Shown here piece by piece: positions 35,800 through 47,542 of a stretch of 64,000 bases of DNA. The notes under the pieces are model-generated. The model was not told where the DNA came from, searched no databases, and saw nothing but the letters and a program-made list of their open reading frames with translations. This DNA is from Myxocyprinus asiaticus (taxonomy: Eukaryota; Chordata; Actinopteri; Cypriniformes; Catostomidae). A program made the position numbers and the translations under genes. The stretch is taken from NCBI RefSeq assembly GCF_019703515.2, contig NC_059349.1:24710744-24774743 (forward strand), written 5' to 3'. Every line of letters starts with the position of its first letter. Positions within the stretch are counted from its first letter, which is position 1.

Positions 35800-35898
35800 G
35801 TGCGTTGTGCAGAGTACATCCCTGGGCGCTTCAACAGTGAGAAAAAAAAGAGTATATTTTCCCTTAGAGTGGCACTCACGAAAGTGTCTTTTTCAAGA

Positions 35899-36494
35899 TG
35901 CCTGTTCATTTGTGTATCCTTCCTGGTTGTGGTCACAATCTCTCCGCTTCTGACGGCCACGATCGCTGTATCTCGTGTTTGGGTGCTTCCCACACTCCGA
36001 GACTCCACCCTCAGGTGGTCCAGCTGATCTGGAGTTGACTCGGTCAAGCGCAGGTGGACCTGTTCACTTCCCGGGAATCCTCCCAATGCCTGCTCTGGTA
36101 TTCTATGACCGAGGCTCCCCTCGGCACAGACGTGTTGGCATACAGCTGGCCCCTGGGGCTGCGCAAGCATGCATTTCCCCCAGTGAGCCTACTTGCACAG
36201 ATGTTGTGCAAGGTCAGGGAGAACGAGGAGCAGGTCATCCTAGTGGCATCTTATTGGCCCACCCGGACTTGGTTCTCGGATCTCACGCTCCTCGCGAAGG
36301 AAGGACCTTCTTTCTCAGGGACGGGGCACCATCTGGCACCCGTGACCAGACCTCTGGAATCTCCATGTCTGGCCCTTGGATGGGACGTGGAAGACTTAAG
36401 TGGCCTACCACCGGCAGTGGTAGACACGATCACTCAGGCCAGGGCTCCCTCGACAAGGCACCTGTATGATCTGAAGTGGCATCTGTTCGCTTAG
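35899..36494 (+). pseudogene. Gag start fused to RNase H end (DIRS copy C)
   Basis: MPVHLCILPGCG...DGHDRCISCLG (35899 to about 35990) is the gag N-terminus. It then switches near 36000 to RLHPQVVQLIW and VDLFTSRESSQC..., the end of the DIRS RNase H/linker region. This is an internal deletion that removed about all of gag and the RT. In-frame stops lie at 36036-36038 (TGA) and 36492-36494 (TAG). Confidence 0.8.
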
Positions 36495-37373
36495 TGGTGT
36501 TCTTCCCGACACGAAGACCTCCAGAGATGCGCAGTCGGATCAGTGCTTTCCTTTCTGCAGGAGAGGCTGGAGGGGCGGCTGTCCCCCTCCACCTTGAAGG
36601 TGTATGTAGCCGCTATATCGGCACATCATGATGCAGTCAACGGTAAGTATTTGGGGAAACACGACTTGATCGTCAGGTTCCTGAGAGGCGCGAGGAGGTT
36701 AAACCCCCCAGACCACGTCTCGTTCCCTCGTGGGACCTCTCCGTGGTCCTTCGGGGTCTACGGGGAGCTCCATTTGAGCCCCTAGAGTCAGTAGAGTTAA
36801 AGGCGCTCTTTTTGAAGACTGCCCTCCTGACGGTGCTCACCTCCAAGTGGGTAGGGGATCTGCAGGCGTTCTCTGTCAGCGAACTGTGCCTGGAGTTCAG
36901 CCCGGGTGACTCTCACGTGATCCTGAGACCCTGACTGGGCTATGTGCCATTCAGGGATCAGGTGGTGGACCTGCAAGCACTGCCCCAGGAGGAGGCAGAC
37001 TCAGCCTTGGCATTGCTGTGTCCGGTGCGTGCTTTGAGCATCTACTTGGATCGCACGCAGAGCTTTAGAAGCTCTGAGCAGCTCTTTGTCTGCTTTGGGG
37101 GACAGTGGAAAGGAAGCGCTGTCTCCAAGCAGAGGATCGCCCACTTGGTCATTGACGCCATTGCTATGGCATCTCACGCCCAGGACGTGCCCCCCTGTGG
37201 GGCCGCACGCCCACTCTACCAGGGGTGTAGCGTCCTCCTGGGCTCTGACCAACGGCGCCTCTCTAGCAGACATTTGTAGAGCAGCGGGCTGGGCAACACC
37301 TAACTTTACGAGGTTCTACAACCTCCGGGTTGAGCCGGTTTCGTCCCGTTTGTTGTCAGGTTCAAACAGGTAA
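36495..37373 (+). pseudogene. DIRS tyrosine recombinase (copy C), broken
   Basis: The N-terminal SAM-like part reads FLQERLEGRLSPSTLKVYVA (from about 36546). A frameshift follows between about 36700 and 36785, then LKTALLTVLTSKWVGDLQAF. At the first catalytic arginine position TGG encodes Trp (36848-36850). A stop lies at 36932-36934 and a second frameshift near 37195. H-x-x-R (HSTR, 37212-37223) and the FYNLRV tyrosine (37317-37319) remain. In the family this enzyme integrates the circular DNA. This copy is dead. Confidence 0.85.
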
Positions 37374-38145
37374 GTCTCGGGACAGCTGGCTGGGTGTACT
37401 GCATGCGCATAGCACCTTTCCCCTCCCTTGAGGCGAAGATGTGCGCTCTTTCTCCCAGTCGCGTTCACAAAAGTGTGGACCCTGGATGTCCTTCCTCCTT
37501 AGCCCTGTGGCTGGCGAGTTTTCGGAGAAACTCGCCGCCGGCCCAGTACTTCTGCTAATTAGGCCCTGTACTGGGGTAGGTGCTCCACATGCACTGGTTA
37601 CCCCATTAGTAACCCCATGTGATGTATTTTCCGCAAAGTGGTATCCCCGTTGGTAAACCGTGTCTTCCTTGGGCAGATGCCCCTCTGCCCCGGGTCACCT
37701 TGTCTGTAGAAACTCCTCCCCCCTCGGGTAGGACCTACCACAGGACCCTTCTGCATGACGTGCTTCCGACTAGACTTGGTAAGACCATGTGACGTATTTC
37801 CACTTGAAAGCCCCCCCCTCTCTGGGTGGGGTGTGGTCTCCGTGGTGTCCTCCTCTTTGGAGAGACACCCCCCAACATGGACCTTATATGGCCCCCAGCT
37901 GAACAATTTTGTTCCTTTTGGGGAGAAAAAAAAGAGAAAAGGCCACGGCTGGGCTGGCCGGTCCTCATTTTTTTGTGCAGTCGACTTGTCCCTGAGGTGC
38001 AGGGGACCGTTTGACACCCACAAGAGCATTGGGGGAGGTTACGTGACAGCCGGGTGTGCTGGCTACGAGGCACACAGAGGTCTGCCCATTTCGCCCCGCT
38101 AGTCCACGTAACACAGTTCAGAAGTCGTGGCGTTTTGCATAGGGA

Positions 38146-38256
38146 ACCCTAGTGTTACTTCATCAACACAACGTCGAGTGAGTGACAGATGGGGAACGTC
38201 TCAATTACTGTCGTAACCTCCATTCCCTGATGGAGGGAACGAGACATTGTGTCCCT
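38146..38256 (+). repeat. Internal complementary region of DIRS copy C
   Basis: CCCTAGTGTTACTTCATC...CGTCGAGTGAGTGACAG (complement of the left end) is joined near 38194 to AACGTCTCAATTACTGTCGT (complement of the right end). Confidence 0.8.
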
Positions 38257-38306
38257 CCTGCCACAACACCGAACTACCCGCTGAATGGGCCGGGACCTTG
38301 TCTTGG

Positions 38307-38530
38307 CTCCTAAGTGCAAAACCTGAATGAGTGGTTGCATTCCAGCTCCTTTTATACACATATGTCCGGGGGAGTGGCATGCAAATTTCACTTGCCAATT
38401 CTCATTGGCCTTTTCTCAAAAGATCAGAGATGTCTGGGGCTCCCAGGAGTGACCCCTAATGTCACTTCATCGACACAACGTCTCGTTCCCTCTATCAGGG
38501 AACGGAGGTTACGACAGTAACCGAGACGTT
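38307..38530 (+). repeat. Right inverted terminal repeat of DIRS copy C
   Basis: It is complementary to the left repeat, with a 49-nt extension at its outer end (38482-38530) that the left repeat lacks, as in DIRS-1 itself. The minus-strand octamer lies at 38379-38386. The last 54 nt (38477-38530) begin AACGTCTCG and end CGAGACGTT and can fold into a three-way junction. Confidence 0.8.
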
Positions 38531-38756
38531 AATGTTCATTTATAAATATAGGTAACACTTTACAATAAGGAACCATTCATTAACATTAGTTAATGCATTC
38601 GGTATCATGAACTAACAATTTACAATTTAATTTCTACAGCATTTATTAATCTTTTTTAATGTTAGTTAATTAAATACAAATTTTCATTGTTAGTTCATAT
38701 TAGTTTATAGTACATTAACTAATGTTAAAATATACAACATTTGATTTAAAATATAT

Positions 38757-38774
38757 ATATATATATATATATAT
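38757..38774. repeat. Short (TA)n run
   Basis: A TA run of about nine units in the centre of the CTTTACAATAAGG-type element. Confidence 0.8.
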
Positions 38775-38903
38775 GAACCAAGATTATTAAATGCTGTAAA
38801 AGTATTGTTCATTGTTAGTTCATGGTAACTAGTGTTAACATATAAAACCTTATTGTAAAGTTACTTATTGTGAATATTTTGAGTTGAGGTAAATTTACAA
38901 CGA

Positions 38904-39216
38904 ATTAAAGAGTTAGTTCACCCAAAAATGAAAATGATGTTGTCATTTACTATTTTTATCCCATTCCAAACACATATGACTTACTTTCTTCAGTGAAACA
39001 AGGAGATGTTGATGCTGTACGTTAGTATCAATCACTAGTCACTTTCTTTGCATCTTTTTTCCATACAATGAAAATGAATAGTGACTGATGCTGTCAGTCC
39101 CTAACATTCTTCCTAACATCACTTGTTGTGGTCCACAGAAGAACAAGTGGTTTGGAATTACATGAGGGTGAGTAAATGATGACTGATGAATTTTTATTTT
39201 TGGGTCAACTAATATG
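38904..39216. mobile_element. MITE of the AGTTCACCC family
   Basis: The left end ATTAAAGAGTTAGTTCACCC and the right end TTTTGGGTCAACTAAT are diverged inverted repeats. The central inverted segment has ATTCAT/ATGAAT and the motif GTTTGGAATTACATGAGGG. Confidence 0.65.
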
Positions 39217-39321
39217 AACTAAAGTTAACATAAAAATGTAGACTATATGTAGAAAACAATATTAACCAAGACCACAGACCTGCCCCTCACTGGATGTTTT
39301 TTGTTTTTGCCACCAGTAAAT

Positions 39322-39905
39322 TCTAGAGATTGTTGTGCGTGAAAATCCCAGGAGATCAGCAGTTACAGAAATACTCAAACCAGCCCGTCTGGCACCAACA
39401 ATCATCCATGCAATTATCTAATCAGCCAACCGTGTGGCAGCAGTGCTGTGCATAAAATCATGCAGATACGGGTCAGGAGCTTCAGTTAATGTTCACATCA
39501 ACCATCAGAATGGGGTAAAAATGTGATCTCAGTGATTTGGACTGTGGCATGATTGTTGGTGTCACTTGGGCTGGTTTGAGTATTTCTGTATCTGCTGATC
39601 TCCTGGAATTTTCACACACAACAGTCTCTAGTGTTTACACAGTGCAAAAAAACAAAAAACATCCAGTGAGCGGCAGTTCTGTGGACGGAAATGCCTTGTA
39701 GATGAGAGAGGTCAACACAGAATGGCCAGACTGGTTCGAACTGACAAAGTCTACGATAACTCAGATAACCGCTCTGTACAATTGTGGTGAAAAGAATATA
39801 ATCTCAGAATGCTATTCTGAGATGCGGGTTGGTGCTGTTTTGGTGGCACGAGGGGGACCTACACAATATTGGGCAGGTGGTTTTAATGTTGTGGCTGATC
39901 GGTGT
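39322..39905 (+). mobile_element. Tc1-like element (family 2), fragment 3 with inverted 5' piece
   Basis: 39409-39905 is in plus orientation: the HTH-encoding part with stops, ending in GTTGTGGCTGATCGGTGTA, a typical 3' end of such elements. Immediately before it, 39328-39408 is the reverse complement of the internal stretch around GTGCCAGACGGGCTGGTTTG (compare 39560-39645). The copy is therefore a head-to-head rearrangement with hairpin potential. The transposase is non-functional. Confidence 0.8.
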
Positions 39906-39967
39906 ATTGTGTAATTACGTGTTGTTCAGCAAAATTCTCACAAGATTCACATTTGCTGCTACCGAGT

Positions 39968-40034
39968 TTGAGGTACGGGTAGGGTTAGGGTTACGATTAG
40001 GGGTTGGGTTAGGTTTAGGGTAGGGTTATGGGTT
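39968..40034. repeat. Degenerate TTAGGG-like repeat
   Basis: About nine variants of (T)TAGGG occur in a row, for example GGGTAGGGTTAGGGTTACG. It is short, degenerate and next to mobile-element sequence, so probably repeat-derived and not a telomere relic. Confidence 0.6.
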
Positions 40035-40227
40035 AAGGCTAACAAAGTAACTACAGATGTAATTAAAGTACATTGTACATAGTAGTACATAGTAGTTAAA
40101 GACACCTAATATAAAGTGGGTTCAAGTATTTTTAATTGTTATGTAATGTTAATTATTGTGTTAACTAATGTGAAAATCAACAATTCCATGTTATCAAAAT
40201 GCCTAAGCACCTAGTAGTTAAAGACAC

Positions 40228-41763
<1,536 letters not shown>

Positions 41764-41880
41764 AAAGACTAACTAAAAAGTGGGTTCAAGTATTTTTAAT
41801 TGTTAGATAATGTTAATTATTGTGTTAACTAATGTGAACATCGACACCCTTTTGATAAATTGTTACCAATGTTTCAAATT

Positions 41881-42846
41881 AGCGATCTGACTGCCCTGTT
41901 CGGTGTGAAGCTGAACCTGAAACACATTTCTGTGAGCTTTGATGCTTAAAAAAGTGAATTCTCATCTCTTTGGCTGTTGCTATGGTGCTATGTACTTCCT
42001 CTGCAGTTGCCGCCCTGGTGTGGTGAGTGATAAGCATCAGAGATGCTGGGACACAAGCTCTCCTCTCTGAACGCATGACCGCAATCACTTCCTGTTCATT
42101 ACCTCCCCTGCTAGGAAAACACATAGGAATTAATGCGTCCTGACCAATGAGCCACCGCTAAAAACATACACGGAAAAACAAGCTCGGATACTACCGGGCA
42201 CAAATATCCCATTATGTGTCAATCATCTAAGCCTGTTGTCGAAGTCCACGCATTAACTAAGAAATGCATGGGTTAAATCTAGTTTGACTGCAGTGTTTAT
42301 GCCGTGGTCCCGAGCAACGACGCAACAACATCTCCTCCATTAGAATGCAGGTCTCGTACCGTGTCAGGAAATATAGATTGCTACATTGATACATGCTGTT
42401 GCCATGACAAGCATCCACCAGATTCGTTTGGTGCGAGATTTTAGCATTCTGAACAATTGCACAAATCTGGCCTGGCTAATGAGATTTCATCATACGGGTC
42501 TCCATGACATCTGATCAGCATCATATGGGTCTCCATGACATCCACAGGCCTGTATCCCTATTAGCCATGCCAACTGCAGCTATGCCAACTTTAATGTTTT
42601 TGTACATTAAACTATTGATTAGGAGTAACCCTGAGAACAAAGTCAGCCTTTTTGACTCTTTCTTCTTTTACTTGGATAATGGTGCCTTGGAAGTCATGTC
42701 TTGAACTGCAGTCTGCAAATAGCCAGTGTATTTGCTAAGAGGACAAAAACATCGCTATCATATTACAGTATTGATTGTGGGTGAATTGAACCTGCTAATT
42801 TACTTTGAAGTTTCCTAAAAAAAAAAATAACATGACGTAAGAGGAT
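41881..42846. other. Intron sequence, non-repetitive, with a short duplication
   Basis: No repeat termini are seen, and the sequence is complex and moderately GC-rich for the window. A 24-bp unit, CATCATACGGGTCTCCATGA-CATC, at 42488-42511 recurs with one change at 42519-42542. It is a candidate regulatory block, untested. Confidence 0.45.
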
Positions 42847-43296
42847 CAGTGTTGGGTAATCTACTAAAAATAATAGTCCCCCACAAATTACTAATTATTT
42901 CTCTAAATTGTAATCAGATTACTTTACCAATTACTTCATTGGAAAATGAATCATATTACTAATTACTTTTAAGTTACTTTCTAAAACACTTTTCTGCATA
43001 ACAAATTTAAAATAATGTCTATATTTCTTTCTTGTTCATTGTTACACACAAGTCATACACTCAGCTCCTCACATTTCTCCTTCACAATGACTCGTTATGG
43101 GGCCATAATTCCTGTATTCTACATAAAATATATATTAGAAATAAGCATAACCCTAAAAGTAATTAAATTAATTAAAAATCAGTAACTATCACCTGATTAT
43201 AAGAATTTAAAATGTAATGCATTACACTACTTTTTGACTAAAAGTAATTAGTTTACAGTAACTAATTACTTTGTAACTGGATTACACCCAACACTG
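42847..43296. mobile_element. hAT-like MITE with CAGTGTTGGGTAA termini and target duplication
   Basis: The left end CAGTGTTGGGTAATCTACT and the right end ATTACACCCAACACTG are inverted. The flanking 8-mers AAGAGGAT (42839-42846) and ATGAGGAT (43297-43304) match at 7 of 8 positions. The interior repeats AATTACTTT-like motifs in both orientations. No coding sequence is present. Confidence 0.8.
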
Positions 43297-43304
43297 ATGA
43301 GGAT

Positions 43305-45306
43305 ATTAATCAAATAGAGTAATGCTACAAAAAACCTTGATGACATTTTCATTCTTGCTGTATTACAACCATATCAAAGGTAAAAGCAATTTCATGTGAG
43401 CACTTCCATCTGTCTTGTAGCATGGGTTTTTCTTGCGTACATGATTTTTTTTATCTAAAAATCAGTCAATTAAAAAAATAACCCCTACGAAGAGGAAAAC
43501 ATCTGCTTGCGTTGGTTGCATCTAAATTTTTTCCTGTTATGATGTTCATTATAACAGCATATTTGAGTGATAAGAATGTTTTAAATAATATTTGGATTAA
43601 TCTCACTACAGCTGAGCACTACGAGTTTCCACCCAGTGAAACTAAATGTGTCAAATGCAAGTGCGCTTGCCTGATCTCCGTTAACAGCACTAAAAGCATT
43701 AACTTCCTATCTGACAAATTTATAGGGTGCTTCATTTGTCTTCCAAGAAGCAATTTCGTGTTTTAACCACTTGTAGGAAGCTGTGTGACACTCTCTCTCC
43801 CTCCCATCCCCTTAATGTGCCTCAGGACCTACGGCTGTGAGCTTCATTTGTTTGTGTAGTTTTCTTTGCCCATGTTTAATTACAATGGTGCAGCTGTTCC
43901 TCATTTACACTGGGGTCATATATTTAAATGTGTGTATGTGTGTGTGCGTATCACTCTCCTTCTCTCTCTTTATCTCTCTCTCTCCCTCTTCAGGGTCTTG
44001 TTTGCAGAGAGTAAAACATTGTGTGTCCACCGCTATCAAATTCAGAGGAACTGAAATAGGAAAAATTTTGTGGTTCAGCTTACCTCTACTGTTTCAATTG
44101 CAAGGTTAATAAAAGAAATTCCATGTTATCAAAATGACAAAGGACCTATTTCCATCTTTTACAAAACATAACACCTGTGTAATACTGATTTGCATATACA
44201 CGAACAGGGAAGGCACACAACTGAATGGCCCGAGGCTTCTAAAATTCATGAATTGTTTTATAGATCTGGTGTAATATTTGTGATGACAGAATTATTTGCA
44301 CTCCAGAACAGACAGATTTTAATATACTGTGTCTTTCTTCTTACACAGTGAAAATCATATTTTTACAGCATCAGGACCAAAAGACCTAAAAATGTTATGA
44401 ATGACTTTAAAGCTCGAAGCAAATTGAAATGTCAACTGCTTGAAATGATGGGACTGGATCAAAGGCAGTTTTGTGTATGCTGATGACAGACAATCTCATA
44501 TCCAAACTAATCTAATATTAGCCCCAACCACAAACTTTTCCTAGTGTTTCTTTTAAACAAATTGGTTTGGAACCATTTTTTAAGGCCATTTACGATCCTT
44601 TCAGCTGGAAACCACGAAGAAGGTATGACTAATACAAAACAAAATTGAGTATGACTTTCTGCTGCTTTCCTGTTGAAATGAGCTCCTTGTTTTCTCTGTC
44701 CACTGCGTTTCATTTCCATTTCAGTTGTAGCTGTCCTGATAAGGGTTTACTCTCTTTGAATTACCTTCTCTTTTCCTTAAGAACAGTGTACACACTTGCC
44801 GTGCTAAAATTAATTGCTCTCTTGTGCGCTGCAGTCAGAGTAACGCATATTTTCATGCCTAATTTTAGGTTCCTGAGTTGAGTTCTATTGGCAATGTGTG
44901 TGCTCTAAAAGCTTGAATGTGTAAACACCCAAAATATGGAACATCGATCAGTCTCAACCCCTCAAATAATAACTTGGGCAAACGACTTGCTTCAAAGCAT
45001 TTCAGCAGACCATGAACAAGTGCTGAGGGGAGTTTCTCTGAAAGTCAAGCGTGCAATTATAACTTTAAAGTCTGTTATTTTGAGTCAGTTTTGACCTCAA
45101 ACACAGCTGCTCGCAGTGAGGGGAAAAAAAGCTAAAAAAATAAATGAGATATTTGTTGAAAACATCTCTTGCTCTGCATTTACAGCCATTTGTTTAAAAA
45201 AAAAAAAAACATGTATCTATGATTTAATTAATAAAGCCCTTCGTGTACTAAACAACAATAACGTGTATTAACCTTTGGGAATTCTTTTTTCAGCTAGTAA
45301 CCCGAT
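43305..45306. other. Intron sequence, nothing recognised
   Basis: It has short CT/GT-rich stretches at about 43930-43990. Open frames such as 43512-43766 lack any family signature. Confidence 0.4.
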
Positions 45307-45651
45307 TCTAATGTTCATATCAACCATCAGAATGGGGAACAAATATGATCTCAGTGATTTGGACTGTTGCATGATTGTTGGTGCCAGATGGGCTGGTTTG
45401 AGTATTTCTGTATCTGCTGATCTCCTGGAATTTTCACACACAATAGTCTCTAGAGTTTACTCAGACTGGTGCCAAAAACAAAAAACATCCAGTGAGCGGC
45501 AGTTCTGCAGACGGAAAGTCTTGTTGGACGGAAAATGGCCAGATTGGTTTGAGCTGACAGAAAGGCTACAGTAACTCAGATAACCACTCTGTACAATTGT
45601 AGTGTGCAGAATAGCATCTCAGAATAACGTGCTCAGTGAGTGTATTTACTA
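45307..45651 (+). mobile_element. Tc1-like element (family 2), fragment 4
   Basis: It starts within the element at TAATGTTCATATCAACC and encodes DLSDLDCCMIVGARWAGLSI and the HTH segment in one frame to 45572. It ends GTGCTCAGTGAGTGTA, the right terminus. The left terminus and the DDE domain are missing. Confidence 0.8.
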
Positions 45652-47542
45652 AAAGTAATATAAAACAAGGCATCAAAATTCTTCCATCATGTTAAAACCA
45701 CATCACATTTAGTGCAATATTTATGTTATGAGGAGCACCCTACTCTCTGCACTAATGGGTTTTGATTACAGCTAATGATAAGCCTCAGAGCGTGGAGTCC
45801 ATTTTGCTGATTATGTTCCAGAGGAGAAAGGTGTGGTGCCCACCTGTTCTACGGCTGCTGAAAGGCAATCTTACACTTGTCACAAGACAGTGATCAGGAA
45901 CTTGCAGTGTGTCCTTCCTGATCACAGGAGGACGGGCCAGGCACCAAAAGGCTGACAGGTGCCACTTAAACACCAAAGCCTGAGCTGAATGAGAGGAAAC
46001 GCAACAGGCCATTAGTTCACCTACAGATGGGCCCACAAAGGCCAGGGTGTGCTCCTTCACAAAGCTGAAGTGTGTGTCTCAGTCCTGATGTGTGGCTGGA
46101 AGTCAATGGGGCGAAGTCACTCCATGCAACAGCACCACACAATGGAGAAGCTGGCACTATTGTTGTGGCCAAAATAACACAGACCACGCAAACAAACACT
46201 TGAACACAAACACGTATCAAACAGATGCTGGCCTCTGTCACACATACAAAAAACATAGCAAAAACGGAAAAGGATGCTGTGAAAAAAGACAGTGAATACA
46301 TAAACAGTGGAAAACAGTTGTGCCTTGTATGTTGATGCACTCAAACACTACAAACAATAGCAGAAAATTAATTATTATGGTGAGGGGCCTTTGAAGATAT
46401 TAGCAATTAGACTGATGGCAAAAAAGGTTTGGAATATTTTCATGCTGCTCCAAAAATCCTGGATCTGCACCACAACTTTCATTACATTCTGAGAGAAAAA
46501 AAAAATGCCTTTATGTGAAAATGATTGCAATATGTTTCATAGTGAGATAAAACCAAACAATTAAGCTATTCTGGATTGGTTTTCACAGAGCCATCTGTTT
46601 GGATGTTTCTTCACACTGGGTGCCTAATCAGCTATTCATATGTAGACTGTCATTGGGCAAAGCAGACCCAAAAAATGAGATGCCTCCAATGAATCGCAAT
46701 CACAGATTTGTGCCAGAGTTTTCTCGATGTGCATGGCAGGCCGGGAAAAAAAAAAAAACATTCCCCCAGCCAAAATAAAGCGAACACATGTCCAGATTTT
46801 ATGATCATTATGTTCAGCTACTTAATGAGTAGATCTTTTGGCATTTTCTGCATCACACTGCACTGGCTGATATGGTGGCAGAGATGGAAAGCGAATATAT
46901 TGAGAACATAATCTTATTCTGTAACAATCATGGCTGCAAAGCTATGTCACATTTGTTTGAATAACATGCAAAGGCAGACACAAAGATTGGAGATGGCTGT
47001 ACTGGGGCTGACGAACAACATTGTAAACACAGACACAGACAACATGTCACTAAAACACAAACTGTAAAATGCAACTGAATGTTGTCTTTCTCGCAGGAAT
47101 ACTCGTGTTTATGGCCTCAGATTTTCCACAGTGACAAAAATGGAACACACCAACCAAGCCAAATTCCATCTTTTCATCACAATAGTAACTGACATCTTTT
47201 TGATTTTGCAAAGTGTCCTAGCACTTCAGCTCATACCTTTTCTGCCTGACTAAGGCAGCCTTTTTACACTTCTTTACAAGATACTCCACTTATGCAGATC
47301 TTTCTTTGTCATTCACAAGTAATAGCATCTCTGATAGATTTCCCAAGCCACACTGGCTGATTACAGTTACCACATTATTTTTCTTCAGATCTGTCTTTCA
47401 ACTTTTGCCCTTGGGGTCTGTGAAACAAGCAATGACAAAATCAATCATTCTTTTGGCATAAATTAAAAATACTAGAAGAAAATATATTTTTGTGAGTTTG
47501 GAGATTATGGCTAGAGATCATTCTTGGTAAGACTGAACATTT
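45652..47542. other. Intron sequence, nothing recognised
   Basis: No repeat termini, RNA genes or credible exons are seen. A few short open frames are present on both strands. Confidence 0.4.

Larger units (their letters stand above)
35397..38530 (+). mobile_element. DIRS-type retrotransposon, copy C (both ends present, internal deletion)
   Basis: The copy is 3,134 bp. In order it has the left terminal repeat (35397-35582), a displaced gag segment (35715-35799), the gag start (35899-35998) fused to an RNase H tail, the tyrosine recombinase (to about 37345), 3' non-coding sequence, the internal complementary region (38146-38256) and the right terminal repeat (38307-38530). It lacks most of gag, the RT and most of RNase H. 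GTT precedes the left end (35394-35396) and forms the last three bases of the right end (38528-38530), as expected for recombinase-mediated insertion without a classical target duplication. Confidence 0.9.
35296..38873. mobile_element. Host repeat (CTTTACAATAAGG family) interrupted by DIRS copy C
   Basis: At 35296-35396 the motifs TTTACAATAAGGTTC, ACATTAGTTAATGCATTAGG and TTAATCTTGGTT appear. After copy C the match resumes with AATGTTCATTTATAAATA (38531-38550). A second element of the same family follows at 38551-38873, bounded by GGTAACACTTTACAATAAGG and CTTATTGTAAAGTTAC. The DIRS copy split the first element between CTTGGTT and AATGTT. Confidence 0.75.

Noticed and set aside
39968..40034. 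Interstitial telomere or chromosome fusion point
   Set aside because: The TTAGGG-like tract is only about 67 bp, degenerate, and flanked by mobile-element sequence.
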